Shown here: in pieces, positions 45,951 through 55,422 of the stretch
Layout: every line of letters starts with the position of its first letter
Position numbering within the stretch: position 1 is the stretch's first letter
Origin: an uncultured Rhodospirillales bacterium
GTDB taxonomy: Bacteria; Pseudomonadota; Alphaproteobacteria; ATCC43930; CGMCC-115725
Assembly (NCBI GenBank): GCA_903822185.1
Contig: CAIJOA010000011.1
Span: forward strand, 372,001-436,000
Direction of reading: 5' to 3'
Length of the DNA stretch: 64,000 bases
Notes under the pieces: generated by a model
Seen by the model: only the letters and a program-made list of their open reading frames with translations
What the model was told of the DNA's origin: nothing
Databases searched by the model: none
Translations under genes and position numbers: made by a program

Positions 45951-46607
45951 TCAAGCCGTGCGCTGAAAGCTCGCCCAGAAGGAATTTCGGCTGACGATAT
46001 CCTCGACCGCTTCCGGTGCGAGGATACCCTCATGCTGCGGCAGGAATTCGCCGCCGAGCATCGCCTTGATATCGAGGCCGTCATTGATATAGGGCCGTTC
46101 CAACACCGGCACCGCGCGCGTCCGATTATTGACGACGAAGAAATTCCCGCCCGGTTTCAACGCATGCTTGACCCGCGCGATATCGACGCTCGGCTGCGCG
46201 CAATGCTGCAGCACCCACACCGTGAGCGCCCCGTCGCAATGCAAGCCGCGCGCGACCAGGTCATCCAGCATCGCCGGTGCGCAGGCGAAGAACCGATCCG
46301 ACCGGACATAGCTGGCGGCGAAAGCGCGCATCGCATGGCTGCTATCGACGCCGACGACCCGGCAGCCGAAACGTTGGATCAACGCCTGCGCCATCCGGCC
46401 GACGCCGCAGCCATAGTCGAGCAGCACGGAATTGGTATCGATCGTCATGTGATGGGCGACCAGATCGACGAGGTACGGCGTTTCCTTTTCCCAGCGCTGT
46501 TCGGTCGATGCGCCGCCTTCGGGCGTCAGGATCAGCCGCATCGCTTCACCGGGATCGGCGACCTCGTAGAGCCCGGCGTTGAACGTAAAGTTTTCCGGTC
46601 CCGGCAT
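45951..46607 (-). CDS. class I SAM-dependent methyltransferase
   Basis: 218 residues. SAM motif I is LLDYGCGVGRMAQAL, followed by VVGVDSSHAM and the motif-IV-like TVWVLQHC. Its ATG directly follows the TAG of the DUF6165-type gene with no spacer, so the two are translationally coupled. It is the last gene of a long minus-strand run beginning at the Rieske oxygenase. Its role may be linked to the TPR/glycosyltransferase-like neighbour, for example glycan or small-molecule methylation, but that is a guess from position. Confidence 0.85.
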   Translation of the reverse strand: MPGPENFTFNAGLYEVADPGEAMRLILTPEGGASTEQRWEKETPYLVDLVAHHMTIDTNSVLLDYGCGVGRMAQALIQRFGCRVVGVDSSHAMRAFAASYVRSDRFFACAPAMLDDLVARGLHCDGALTVWVLQHCAQPSVDIARVKHALKPGGNFFVVNNRTRAVPVLERPYINDGLDIKAMLGGEFLPQHEGILAPEAVEDIVSRNSFWASFQRTA

Positions 46608-47003
46608 CTAAACGCTCCGGCCTGATTCGTAGGATTTTTCTTCGATCAAACGGCTGCCCAGCAGTTCGTTGATCTGCCGCTTGAGCGAGGCGCGCTTATC
46701 GTTGCTGATATAGACGAGACGCGCCGCCTCGATGAATTTTTGATCGAAAGCTTGGCGGCGTTCGTGATCGCGCAAATCTTCCTCGACCTGCCACAGCGTC
46801 TCGTTGATGGCCTTGAGCGCAGCGCGAAGCTCCGCGAGGCGCGGCGATGGGACGATTTCCGCCGCAACGACAAGCGACAAAATATCATATTCGTGCGTGA
46901 CATTGCGAAGTTGCGCCGGGTCGCTGAAGCGCGAAAGCTTGATCTCGAGGATCGTGATCTTGTCGATCAATTCTCCGGGCGACACCGCGATATTGAGTTC
47001 CAT
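46608..47003 (-). CDS. DUF6165-type protein
   Basis: 131 residues from the ATG at 47003, one base after the stop of the TPR gene. The opening IAVSPGELIDKITILEIKL is what I recall as the hallmark of the DUF6165 family; the rest is predicted largely helical (LAELRAALKAINETLWQVEE). No catalytic motif, signal or membrane segment. Members I recall lie beside TPR/glycosyltransferase genes, as here, suggesting a shared role. Function unknown. Confidence 0.75.
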   Translation of the reverse strand: MELNIAVSPGELIDKITILEIKLSRFSDPAQLRNVTHEYDILSLVVAAEIVPSPRLAELRAALKAINETLWQVEEDLRDHERRQAFDQKFIEAARLVYISNDKRASLKRQINELLGSRLIEEKSYESGRSV

Positions 47004-47004
47004 C

Positions 47005-48984
47005 CTATTGCCGCCGCAACCGCGTGATCTCCGATGCCATCCGCTCGAACACGTCCCGCCATTGTCCCGAAACAGACTGGCGGAAAAGACGCATCGAGGG
47101 ATACCATGGGCTATCGTCGCGATCCAGCGCCCAGATCCAATGCGCCGCCTTCTGCAGCGGCACCCAGACCGGGCGATTGAGCGCACCGGCAAGATGAACG
47201 ATCGCGGTATCGGTGCTGATCAATAAATCGAGAGTCATCAGTGCCGCCGCGCTGTCGAGAAACGCGTCCGGACCGGCATCGAAATCGTCGCCCAATGTCG
47301 CCACTTCCATGCCGGGCGGCAAGCTGTCGAGCTGATCGAGGCCGTGATATTTCTGGAGACTGACGAGACGAACACCCGGAATACGCGCCAGCGGCGCGAA
47401 TTCGGCCAGCGGCGCGGAACGGCCGCGATCGACTTTGCCGTTCGGGTTGCCTTGCCAATGAATGCCGATGCGAAAATCGTCCGACGGCATACGATCACGC
47501 CCGGTTACGATCCGATCCGGTTCAGCCGCCAGATAAGGCGTATTCGCGGGAACTGTATCGGCGAGCGTCCCGAAGATGCCGGGAAGGCTGAGCAGCGGAC
47601 AGTGAAAATCCGTCACCGGCTTAGGATCGGCATGGGTAATAATCGTGGCGCCGCCCGGCAATGTGCCGATAAGCCGCGCGAGAATGCGCGGGACTTCGAG
47701 AACGACCTTCGCGCCGCGCGCGGCAACCATCGGCGCGTAACGGCAAAATTGAAGCGTATCACCGAGCCCCTGTTCGGCGTGGAGCAAGATCGTCTGGCCG
47801 GGCTTGAACGCTTCGCCTTGCCATAACGGTTGCCGGTAATCCTCGCGCGGCATTGCGAAATTCCGGCTTTGCCAGCGCCATTCGTACAGCGGCCAGCCCG
47901 CCGCGAAATCGCCGAGGCGCAGTTTGACCACGCTTTTATTCGCATGGGCTTCAGCGTAATCAGGATTAAGCGCGAGCGCACGATCGTAGCTGGCAAGCGC
48001 ATCGTCATAACGCTGCATGTCTTCAAGGACGACGCCGCGATTGTCATGGCCTTCGGCAAAATCTGGCCGCGCGGCAATGGCAGCGTCGTAGCTGGCGAGC
48101 GCCTCGTCGAAACGACCGAGATCGCGCAGCGCATTACCGCGATTACTGTGCGCCTCGGCATAAGACGGATTGAGGACGATGGCGCGGTCATAAGCAGCGA
48201 TAGCTCCCTCGACTTGATCGAGATGACGCAACGCATTGCCGCGCGCATTGAGTGCTTCGGAATAATCGGGGCGTGCGACCAGCGCGAGATCTGCCGCCGC
48301 CAGCGCTTCGTCATGCCGTCTAAGGCTGTTGAGAATCGCCGCCCGACTCGCTTGCGCCTCGACAAAATCGGGCCGCAAGGCAAGACAACGATCTAAACTC
48401 GCCAGCGCCTCGTCGTAACGCCGCAACTCCATCAGCACCGCGCCGCGATTATGCAGAGCCTCGACGAAATCCGGCTTCAACGTCAGCGCCCGGTCGAACG
48501 CAGCGAGCGCGTCGGCGTAATGCCCAAGATCGTTCAGGACATTGCCGCGATTATAGAAAGCGACGAGGAAGTCCGGCTTCAGCGCGATCGCGCGGTCGAA
48601 ACTGGCGAGCGCATCTTCGCGACGTTTCAGCGCCCGCAGGGCGTTGCCGCGATTGTTGAAGGCATCGGCGAATTCAGGCATCAGCGCAACGACACGATCG
48701 TAAACCGCAACGGCGGCGGCATTGTCGCCGCGTTCCTGCTGGGCGCTGGCAAGATGAAACAGCGCCCCTGCATGGCCGGGCGCAATGGCAACGGCGCGGG
48801 TCAGCCGTTCGACGGCCGCATCGAATTGCCGCCGCTGGAGCGCCGACATGCCGAAGAGATGCAGCGCGTCGGCGTTACGCGGTTCGCGCGCGAGGATCTT
48901 TTGGTACAGCAATTCCGCCGCGTCGAGATTCCCGGCGCGGTGGAGGCTGACGGCTTGATCGAGCTCGGTCGCCGGTCCCGGCAT
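47005..48984 (-). CDS. TPR protein with C-terminal glycosyltransferase-like domain
   Basis: 659 residues. About eleven tetratricopeptide repeats of 34 residues fill roughly residues 10-375, with the recurrent A-x-x-x-Y/F-D-R/A-A-x-x-x-x-P-D pattern. The C-terminal 280 residues start FAAGWPLYEWRWQSR and include LLHAEQGLGDTLQFCRY and STDTAIVHLAGALNRPVWV, which resemble a GT9/ADP-heptose-type glycosyltransferase fold. Such fusions are widespread, with unknown acceptors. The DNA of the TPR region shows a 102-base periodicity. Its ATG overlaps the stop of the VOC gene, and the DUF6165 gene follows after one base. Confidence 0.85.
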   Translation of the reverse strand: MPGPATELDQAVSLHRAGNLDAAELLYQKILAREPRNADALHLFGMSALQRRQFDAAVERLTRAVAIAPGHAGALFHLASAQQERGDNAAAVAVYDRVVALMPEFADAFNNRGNALRALKRREDALASFDRAIALKPDFLVAFYNRGNVLNDLGHYADALAAFDRALTLKPDFVEALHNRGAVLMELRRYDEALASLDRCLALRPDFVEAQASRAAILNSLRRHDEALAAADLALVARPDYSEALNARGNALRHLDQVEGAIAAYDRAIVLNPSYAEAHSNRGNALRDLGRFDEALASYDAAIAARPDFAEGHDNRGVVLEDMQRYDDALASYDRALALNPDYAEAHANKSVVKLRLGDFAAGWPLYEWRWQSRNFAMPREDYRQPLWQGEAFKPGQTILLHAEQGLGDTLQFCRYAPMVAARGAKVVLEVPRILARLIGTLPGGATIITHADPKPVTDFHCPLLSLPGIFGTLADTVPANTPYLAAEPDRIVTGRDRMPSDDFRIGIHWQGNPNGKVDRGRSAPLAEFAPLARIPGVRLVSLQKYHGLDQLDSLPPGMEVATLGDDFDAGPDAFLDSAAALMTLDLLISTDTAIVHLAGALNRPVWVPLQKAAHWIWALDRDDSPWYPSMRLFRQSVSGQWRDVFERMASEITRLRRQ

Positions 48985-49892
48985 CAGGCCGGATGAAAGA
49001 TATCGGCAGGAAAGGTGATACGCTTTTCCGCCTCGGCCATGCGCTTCGACGGGCCGTCATTGACACCCCAACGATCGTTGCGTCCCTTGGGCCAGGCCCA
49101 TTTCTCCGGATCGCCGGTCGGATAGCTGTCATCCACCTGATCGACCTCGGCGGTATATTCGATCACCATGCCGTCCGGTCCGAGGAAATAAGAAAAGACA
49201 TTGTTGCCCGGTCCATGCCGGCCGACGCCCCATTCGATCGGATAGCCGTTATCGCGCATACGCCCGCCGCCGCGCATGACATCGTCAAGCGACGGCATCT
49301 CGAACGCGACATGATGCAGGGTCGTGACCGTCGATTTGACCAGCGCGATGCAATGATGATCTCGGTCGGCACGGATAAAACTCATAATGCCGGTTCGATC
49401 GCTAAGCTTAAAGCCAAGCGTGTTGCGGTAAAAATCCACAGCCACATCACGATCGACCGAATTCAGCACGCAATGTGAAATCTTGCGCGGATGATCGGGC
49501 TTATCCGCGCGGTCCGCGTGACGCAGCCCGCCCGCGATGATGCGCATGTTGCGGCCCTCGGGATCACGGAAGGCGAAGCCATAGCCGCCGCCCGGTTCGG
49601 TGATCGCCGCCGGCTGCTCGACCGTACTGACACCCGACTTCACCACCGCAGCATGAAGCGCATCGACATCGGCCTCGTCTTGCGCCGAAAGATTGACGCG
49701 CAGCAATTCGCCCTTATCGCGTTTGTGCAGACCCAGGATGTGATGCTTCGGCCCGGTGCCGCGGAAATAGAGCGCGTCCTTACCGTCCGCCACCGGCGTC
49801 AGATGCCAGACGTCGGTATAGAACGCAGCGGCGGCCTTGAGATCGGTGACGCCGAAATCGACGCTCAACAAACCATTGACGCTTGAAGTCAT
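48984..49892 (-). CDS. VOC-fold extradiol dioxygenase-like protein
   Basis: 302 residues with two vicinal-oxygen-chelate modules (about 5-125 and 135-260). The metal triad expected of type I extradiol dioxygenases is present in the C-terminal module: His140 (ISHCVLN), His194 (LHHVAFEMP) and Glu245 (MVIEYTAEV). It would cleave a catechol-type ring using Fe(II) and O2. It lies 17 bases after the Mo hydroxylase gene and, with the Rieske oxygenase, suggests an aromatic breakdown route. Its TGA overlaps the ATG of the TPR gene. The substrate is unknown. Confidence 0.85.
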   Translation of the reverse strand: MTSSVNGLLSVDFGVTDLKAAAAFYTDVWHLTPVADGKDALYFRGTGPKHHILGLHKRDKGELLRVNLSAQDEADVDALHAAVVKSGVSTVEQPAAITEPGGGYGFAFRDPEGRNMRIIAGGLRHADRADKPDHPRKISHCVLNSVDRDVAVDFYRNTLGFKLSDRTGIMSFIRADRDHHCIALVKSTVTTLHHVAFEMPSLDDVMRGGGRMRDNGYPIEWGVGRHGPGNNVFSYFLGPDGMVIEYTAEVDQVDDSYPTGDPEKWAWPKGRNDRWGVNDGPSKRMAEAEKRITFPADIFHPA

Positions 49893-49909
49893 GTGATTCT
49901 CCTTAGTCT

Positions 49910-52246
49910 TTAAGCAGCAGGACGGGCCGCCTGGATCGCGTGCCAGACGCGGTCCGGCGTCGCCGGCATATCGAATTCCGCAACACCCAGCGGCGCCAAG
50001 GCGTCAAGGATCGCGAGCATCGCCGCCGGCAATGCGCCGACCGTACCCGCCTCGCCCGCGCCCTTGGCGCCGAGCGGGTTGAGCTTCGTCGGCACGGGGC
50101 GGCTTTCGATCGCGATGTCGCAGAAATGCGCGGCGTGCGGCATGGCATAATCCATAAACGACGCCGACAACAACTGCCCACTATCGGGATCGTAGGAAAC
50201 GCGCTCCATCAGCACCTGACCCAGCCCCTGCGCAACGCCGCCATGGATCTGACCCTTCAAAAGTTTCGGATTGATCACCGTACCGACGTCATCAACGACC
50301 GAATAGCGTTCGATCGTCACCTGCCCGGTCTCGGAATCCACCTCGACCTCGCAGACATGACAGCCGTTGGGATAGGTATCCTGCGACGGCGAGAAGGTGC
50401 CTGTTTCATATAGGCCAGGCTCCATGCCTTTCGGTAGCTTGTTCGGCGCGAAAGCCGCACGGGCGACTTCCTTCAGCGACAGGCTCCGGTCGGTGCCAGG
50501 GATCGAGAATTTTCCGTCGGCGAAGGTGATGTCGGCTTCGGCCGCTTCCAACAGATGTGCCGCGATCTTCGTCGCCTTCACAATGATCTTTTCCGCCGCC
50601 ATCGTCACGGCGGTCCCGCCGATCACGGTCGAGCGCGATCCGTTAGTGCCGGTGCCGAACGCGACCATGTCGGTATCGCCATTGACGAAGCGGATATCCG
50701 ACGGGGCCATGCCCAGTTTTTCGATGGCGATCTGCTTGAAGGTCGTTTCGTGACCCTGACCCTGATGGATCGTGCCCATCAACAGCGTCGCCTGGCCGCC
50801 GGTGCTGAAGCGCAATTCGGCATATTCGGCGCCGGGACCGGCCGCGCGCTCGATCGCGTTCGCAATACCAAGCCCCCGCAACAGGCCACGCTTTTCGGAC
50901 TCGGCTTTGCGCGCGGCGAAACCGGCAACGTCGCCGAACGCCAAGCCGCGTTCCATGATCGCAGGGAAATCGCCGCAATCGTAATTGAGCCCGCCCAGCG
51001 GCGTCTTATAGGGAAGCTTCGCCGGCGGAATGAGATTCTTTTTCCGCAATTCGATGCGATCCATGCCGAGTTGACGCGCGGCGTCTTCAATCAGCCGTTC
51101 GATAATATAGATCGCCTCGGGCCGGCCGGCGCCGCGATAGGGCGCGGTCGCAGGAGAGTTCGAGAAGGCCACCGTCAGATGGGCATAGGCCGCCGGAATA
51201 TCATAAACGCCGACCAACGCACCGAGACTACCGAAGGTCGCAAGCATGTTGCGATCGGACGACAGATAAGCGCCGACATTGCTGATGGTATGAACGCGAA
51301 GGCCCAAAAACTTGCCGTCAGCATCGAGCGCCAGTTCGGCATCGGCGATCACATCGCGGCCATGTTCGTCGGACATCATCGCTTCGCTGCGTTCACAACA
51401 CCATTTGACTGGACGGCCGATTTTCTTCGATGCCCAAAGCACCAGCCGATGCTCGACATATTGCCAGCCCTTGGTGCCGAAGCCGCCGCCGACATCGCCG
51501 ACGATGACGCGCACTTGGGTTTCCGGAATCTTGAAGATGTTCTGCGCCAGCATGTCGCGCACGCGATGCGCATATTGCACATCGGCATGGAGTGTATAAC
51601 GCTCGTCGCTTGAATCGTAAGAGCCGATGGCCCCGCGCGGCTCCATATATTGCGCGAAGACGCGGCTGATGACGTAATGGCTTTTGACGATATGCGCCGC
51701 GGAAGCGAATGCGGCATCGGCGGCTGCTTTATTGCCCGTCTCGAAAATATGCGAGACGTTATCGGGATTTTCGTCCCAAACGCGCGCCGCGCCGGGAAGC
51801 ACCGTCGCCGCCGTATCGGTCACAGATGGCAGCGCCTCGTATTCAACCTCGATCAGATCGACGGCGTCCTTTGCTTCGGCGAGAGTTTCGGCAACAACCA
51901 GCGCCACCGGATCACCGACAAATCGCACGCGTCCCCGCGCCAACCCCGGATGAGGCCGCGAGAACAACGGCGAGCCATCGGCGCGCTTACGCGGCAGGGC
52001 CACCTTGGTGGTGCCGAGTTTGTCCGCGGCGACATCCGCCTCGGTCAGAACCGCCAGCACGCCCGGCGCCGCCTTGGCCGCCGCAATATCGATCGCTGTG
52101 ATGGTCGCATGGGCATGGGGCGACCGCAGGAAATAGGCATAAGTTTGGCGTGACAGGCTGACATCGTTGACGTATCGCCCCGCCCCCCGCAGCAGCCGTG
52201 GGTCCTCGAAACGACTAACCGATTGTCCGATTCCGTACTCGCCCAT
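49910..52246 (-). CDS. xanthine dehydrogenase family Mo-binding large subunit
   Basis: 778 residues, the full length of a molybdopterin-binding subunit. The N-terminal a/b hammerhead domain (about 20-130) is followed by two Mo-cofactor domains (VGDVGGGFGTKG near 250, APYRGAGRPEA near 365, and the catalytic Glu732 in GAKGAGEAGTVGA). The active-site loop lacks the AYRCSFR motif of true form I CO dehydrogenase, so it is a hydroxylase of the CoxL-like group. The FAD and 2Fe-2S subunits that normally accompany it are not adjacent. It sits between the ABC permease and the VOC dioxygenase. Confidence 0.92.
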   Translation of the reverse strand: MGEYGIGQSVSRFEDPRLLRGAGRYVNDVSLSRQTYAYFLRSPHAHATITAIDIAAAKAAPGVLAVLTEADVAADKLGTTKVALPRKRADGSPLFSRPHPGLARGRVRFVGDPVALVVAETLAEAKDAVDLIEVEYEALPSVTDTAATVLPGAARVWDENPDNVSHIFETGNKAAADAAFASAAHIVKSHYVISRVFAQYMEPRGAIGSYDSSDERYTLHADVQYAHRVRDMLAQNIFKIPETQVRVIVGDVGGGFGTKGWQYVEHRLVLWASKKIGRPVKWCCERSEAMMSDEHGRDVIADAELALDADGKFLGLRVHTISNVGAYLSSDRNMLATFGSLGALVGVYDIPAAYAHLTVAFSNSPATAPYRGAGRPEAIYIIERLIEDAARQLGMDRIELRKKNLIPPAKLPYKTPLGGLNYDCGDFPAIMERGLAFGDVAGFAARKAESEKRGLLRGLGIANAIERAAGPGAEYAELRFSTGGQATLLMGTIHQGQGHETTFKQIAIEKLGMAPSDIRFVNGDTDMVAFGTGTNGSRSTVIGGTAVTMAAEKIIVKATKIAAHLLEAAEADITFADGKFSIPGTDRSLSLKEVARAAFAPNKLPKGMEPGLYETGTFSPSQDTYPNGCHVCEVEVDSETGQVTIERYSVVDDVGTVINPKLLKGQIHGGVAQGLGQVLMERVSYDPDSGQLLSASFMDYAMPHAAHFCDIAIESRPVPTKLNPLGAKGAGEAGTVGALPAAMLAILDALAPLGVAEFDMPATPDRVWHAIQAARPAA

Positions 52247-52265
52247 AACCGTCCTTTTTCCTCTA

Positions 52266-52282
52266 AGGCTCTATTAGAGCCT
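52266..52282. repeat. hairpin between permease and Mo-hydroxylase genes
   Basis: AGGCTC-TATTA-GAGCCT, a perfect 6-bp stem with a 5-base loop in the 94-base gap. There is no T-run on the transcribed strand, so it is more likely an mRNA processing or stability element than a terminator, if functional at all. Confidence 0.35.
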
Positions 52283-52340
52283 GTCGGAGGGGATAAGCTC
52301 AAGGGGTAGGAATCGCGAACGATCGGGGCGAAACCGGCGG

Positions 52341-54086
52341 TCAGCTCTCGCCCAAAAGGCCGCGTTTCCGCACGATCCACCAATAGACGACGATCAGGGG
52401 TATCATCATCGCCATCAGCAGCAGCGTGATCGCCGCCGCCGCACCGAAGCCGTTGCTGGACCAGACGCTCCACAGCAACACCGGCATGGTGAGGTTGTCG
52501 CGCGTCGTCAGGATGACGGCGAGCGTCAGCTCGCGGAAAGTCAGCAGCGCGATCCATAGCCACGCATAGATCAGCGTCGGCGTCAGCAGCGGCAGGATGA
52601 CATGGCGGATGGTGAGGCCCGTCGATACACCGCTGACGGTGGCGGCCTCCTCCAGATCCTTGTGGATCTGCATCAACGCGCCGTTGGTCATCCGCGTCGC
52701 ATAGCTGAGCCGGGCGATGACGAAGACGAACAACAGGATCGCCGTCGTCCCCAGCAGGGCGCCTTTCAGGACGTAAAGCACGAACAGCAACACCGCCACC
52801 CCGAAGATGATGTTCGGCACGGCATGCGGCAAGAAGGCGACGAAATCGAAGATATTCCGGCCGCGAATTTCCGATCGCAGCACGACCCACGAAAAACAGA
52901 CCGCGACGACGATGGTGACGGTCGGGGTCAACAGCATCAGCACGCCGGTATTACGCATCGATTCGATCATCAGTTCCCACGGCAGATTGTGGAACTGACC
53001 CAGCGAGATCGAGGCAAAGGCGGCTGATGAAGGAAGCTGGAAATAGGGCAATAGCGATGCCCAGAGGATGATGAGAAGCGGCAACAGTTTCGCGAACGTG
53101 AAATAAGCGGCGAGGAAAAGCCATGCCGCCCAACGCATGCCGCCGAGTTTCACAATGCGGGGGCGGTAGCCCTTGCCGGTCACGACTTGATAGCGATGTG
53201 TCTGCTTTTGCAGCCGGCCATACCACCAGCTGAGCAATCCGGCGATGACGATGACGATGCCGGAGAGCGCCGCCACCTCGCCATAACGCGGCAGGTCCTG
53301 CGTCGGCGTCAGCTGAACCATCAGGAAGGTCGAGAAGGTGAATATCTTGTTCGACCAACCGATGATTGCGGGCACGTCAAAGGCGGCGAAGCCGATGGTG
53401 AAGATGTAGATGCCGGCAGCGAGGATGCCGGGCCAAGCCAGCGGCAGGGTAATACGGCGCATGATCTGGATGAAAGTCGCGCCCGACATCGCCGCCGATT
53501 CTTCAAGCGACGGATCGATCGCGCGCAACACCGACGCATTCATGATGAAGGCAATCGGCGCGAGGCTAAGGCCCTGTACCCAGCCCATGCCGACGACGCT
53601 GGCGATGTCGAACGGCGCATCCGACAGGTCGAACAGATCGACCAGGAATTGATTGACCAGCCCGATCCGGACATGCAGCAGAAACAGCCAGCCCATTGCC
53701 GAGGCGAAGCCGGGCATCAAAAGACCGATAGTCATGAAGGTATAGACCACCGCCTTGCCCGGCAAATCGGTGCGCACCACCAGCCATGCCGCCGGCAGTC
53801 CAAAGAACAAGGCGACGGCCAGGGTCGTGATCGAGAACCACAGCGTGTTGAGGACAACCTCGACCAGGAAGCCGTCGCTGAAGACCTCCTTGTAATGCAG
53901 CAACGAATAAGCCGAAACCGGATCGACCGGGTTAGCCTCGCGAAAGCTGAGCCACAGTAGCATGACCGGCAACACGACAATCAGCGCGCTGACCGCGACG
54001 ACGACCGACAACAACGCCCAGGCCCAGCCATCGTGACGGGGCAGCATGAAATCGAAATGCCGGCGGGCGAGCGCGAGGGTGGTCAT
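52341..54086 (-). CDS. two-domain ABC transporter permease (iron/thiamine type)
   Basis: 581 residues: two tandem binding-protein-dependent permease domains (about 65-275 and 350-570) with roughly twelve helices. This fused layout is typical of the FbpB/ThiP group. The EAA-type cytoplasmic loops are visible as EESAAMSGATFIQIMRRITLP and EEAATVSGVSTGLTIRHVILP. It is preceded by its probable binding protein gene. No ATPase gene lies in the cluster, so energy coupling must come from elsewhere. Substrate unknown; a cluster-linked organic compound or metal is possible. Confidence 0.93.
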   Translation of the reverse strand: MTTLALARRHFDFMLPRHDGWAWALLSVVVAVSALIVVLPVMLLWLSFREANPVDPVSAYSLLHYKEVFSDGFLVEVVLNTLWFSITTLAVALFFGLPAAWLVVRTDLPGKAVVYTFMTIGLLMPGFASAMGWLFLLHVRIGLVNQFLVDLFDLSDAPFDIASVVGMGWVQGLSLAPIAFIMNASVLRAIDPSLEESAAMSGATFIQIMRRITLPLAWPGILAAGIYIFTIGFAAFDVPAIIGWSNKIFTFSTFLMVQLTPTQDLPRYGEVAALSGIVIVIAGLLSWWYGRLQKQTHRYQVVTGKGYRPRIVKLGGMRWAAWLFLAAYFTFAKLLPLLIILWASLLPYFQLPSSAAFASISLGQFHNLPWELMIESMRNTGVLMLLTPTVTIVVAVCFSWVVLRSEIRGRNIFDFVAFLPHAVPNIIFGVAVLLFVLYVLKGALLGTTAILLFVFVIARLSYATRMTNGALMQIHKDLEEAATVSGVSTGLTIRHVILPLLTPTLIYAWLWIALLTFRELTLAVILTTRDNLTMPVLLWSVWSSNGFGAAAAITLLLMAMMIPLIVVYWWIVRKRGLLGES

Positions 54087-54112
54087 GTCCCGCTATTTAG
54101 TCCGGCGCAGAA

Positions 54113-54219
54113 ATCCAGCGCCCCTCGACTTCGCTCGGGGTGAGGAGAAATTTGATCCGGCATCAGCAATGCAGCGCACAATCCAACCTCACCCCGAGCG
54201 AAGTCGAGGGGCGCTGGAT
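54113..54219. repeat. 33-bp perfect inverted repeat between transporter genes
   Basis: Arms at 54113-54145 and 54187-54219 are exact reverse complements around a 41-base spacer. The core CCCCGAGCGAAGTCGAGGGG is of a type I recall as a dispersed palindromic element in several alphaproteobacteria. As RNA it would form a very stable hairpin in the 154-base gap between the binding protein and permease genes, where it could stabilise the upstream part of the message or reduce read-through. Confidence 0.85.
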
Positions 54220-54240
54220 GATCACGCAATTCCATACCGC

Positions 54241-55335
54241 TTACCGCCGCCGCCCTTCTTGCAGAATCTTCATGATCTCTTGCTGAGCCGCATTACCGTC
54301 GTCGTTCGAGCCTTCCTGCCACGCGACATCGGCCGAGGTGAAGTGAACACCGTATTTTTCCTCGGCGGCTTTCATCTCTTTGGCGGCATGCGTCTCGGGG
54401 AAAAGATGCAGATCGGACAGCGAGATCGAATATTCATCTTCCTGGCCACGCTGCGACAAGGCATAGGTCAGGAACAGTTTCGCCGCATTGGGATAAGTCG
54501 CATTCTTCGGCACGGTCAAATAGAAATAGCTGACGACCGGCACGTCGGGGGCCATGACGCGCACGATCGGCGCGCCCTTCTGCGCCGCCTGCAGCATGAG
54601 GCCAGGGCCGCAATCGGTGGCGAAGACCGGAAACTCACCGGTGGCGACGCGGTCGGTTTCGTTGCACAGCATGAAACCTGCGACCTGTTTCGAGAATTCG
54701 CGGGCATAAGCGATTGCCTTCTCGGCGCCGAAGGCTTCCTTGGCGGCGATCATATCGAAGTTGGCCGCGAAGGGCGTCGTGCCGATCTTGTTCTTGAATT
54801 CGGGCTTCAGCAGATCGCTGAAACGTTCCGGCGCCGATTTGACGACGTTCTTGTTGTAACTGAACCCGACCGTCGAGGAATAAAATTTGACGAAGGTATC
54901 GCGTTCGACCACCACATCGGTCATGCGGTCCGGCGCATAGGCTTTGTACTCACCGGTCTGAAACAACCCCTGCTTGTTCAGCACCGCCATGTTGCGCGAG
55001 AAGCCGATATAGACATCCGACGGCGCCGGCTGGTTGTTCTTATAGGCGATCAGAATTTCATTGCCGACGCTTGGCATATCGCCACCCGGCGTCCATTTGA
55101 TCTGGATGTGCGTGCCGTAAGCCTCGTTGATATGGGTTTCGAACAGTTTCGCACCCTGGGCACCGCCGAACGCGCCGTTCGACCATTTGACCAGCAACGT
55201 GCCTTCTTTGTCGGCGGCCTTAGCCAAGGCTTGCAGGGCCGGCGTCATTTTCGCCGTTTGCGCGTGGCTCACACCAGCTTGCAGCAGCATGACTGCCGCA
55301 AATGCCGTTGCCGTGATTCCAACTGTCTTTCGCAT
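54241..55335 (-). CDS. ABC transporter periplasmic binding protein
   Basis: 364 residues with a signal peptide ending VSHAQT near residue 26. The mature protein is a type II periplasmic binding protein of the Fe3+/spermidine group: FYSSTVGFSYNKNVVKSAP, FSDLLKPEFKNKIGTTPF and AKLFLTYALSQRGQ are the usual segments of that family. A Cys pair may exist at MLCNETD and ATDCGPG. It should feed the two-domain permease encoded downstream. The iron-type Tyr pair is not obvious, so an organic ligand related to the nearby oxygenases is possible. Confidence 0.92.
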   Translation of the reverse strand: MRKTVGITATAFAAVMLLQAGVSHAQTAKMTPALQALAKAADKEGTLLVKWSNGAFGGAQGAKLFETHINEAYGTHIQIKWTPGGDMPSVGNEILIAYKNNQPAPSDVYIGFSRNMAVLNKQGLFQTGEYKAYAPDRMTDVVVERDTFVKFYSSTVGFSYNKNVVKSAPERFSDLLKPEFKNKIGTTPFAANFDMIAAKEAFGAEKAIAYAREFSKQVAGFMLCNETDRVATGEFPVFATDCGPGLMLQAAQKGAPIVRVMAPDVPVVSYFYLTVPKNATYPNAAKLFLTYALSQRGQEDEYSISLSDLHLFPETHAAKEMKAAEEKYGVHFTSADVAWQEGSNDDGNAAQQEIMKILQEGRRR

Positions 55336-55422
55336 CGTTTCCCCCGTTTAACGAACAAAGCCGCGGCCGCCGTCAAAGCGGCATGGCCACGCCTGTTTTT
55401 GATTTAATGAATAAGGTGCTGG

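Noticed and set aside
47950-48980. Tandem DNA repeat or CRISPR-like array
   Set aside because: The roughly 102-base periodicity encodes 34-residue TPR motifs and lacks identical repeats with unique spacers.
49910-52246. Form I carbon monoxide dehydrogenase large subunit
   Set aside because: The CO dehydrogenase active-site loop (AYRCSFR) is absent; the loop reads APYRGAGRPEA, and no CoxM/CoxS genes are adjacent.
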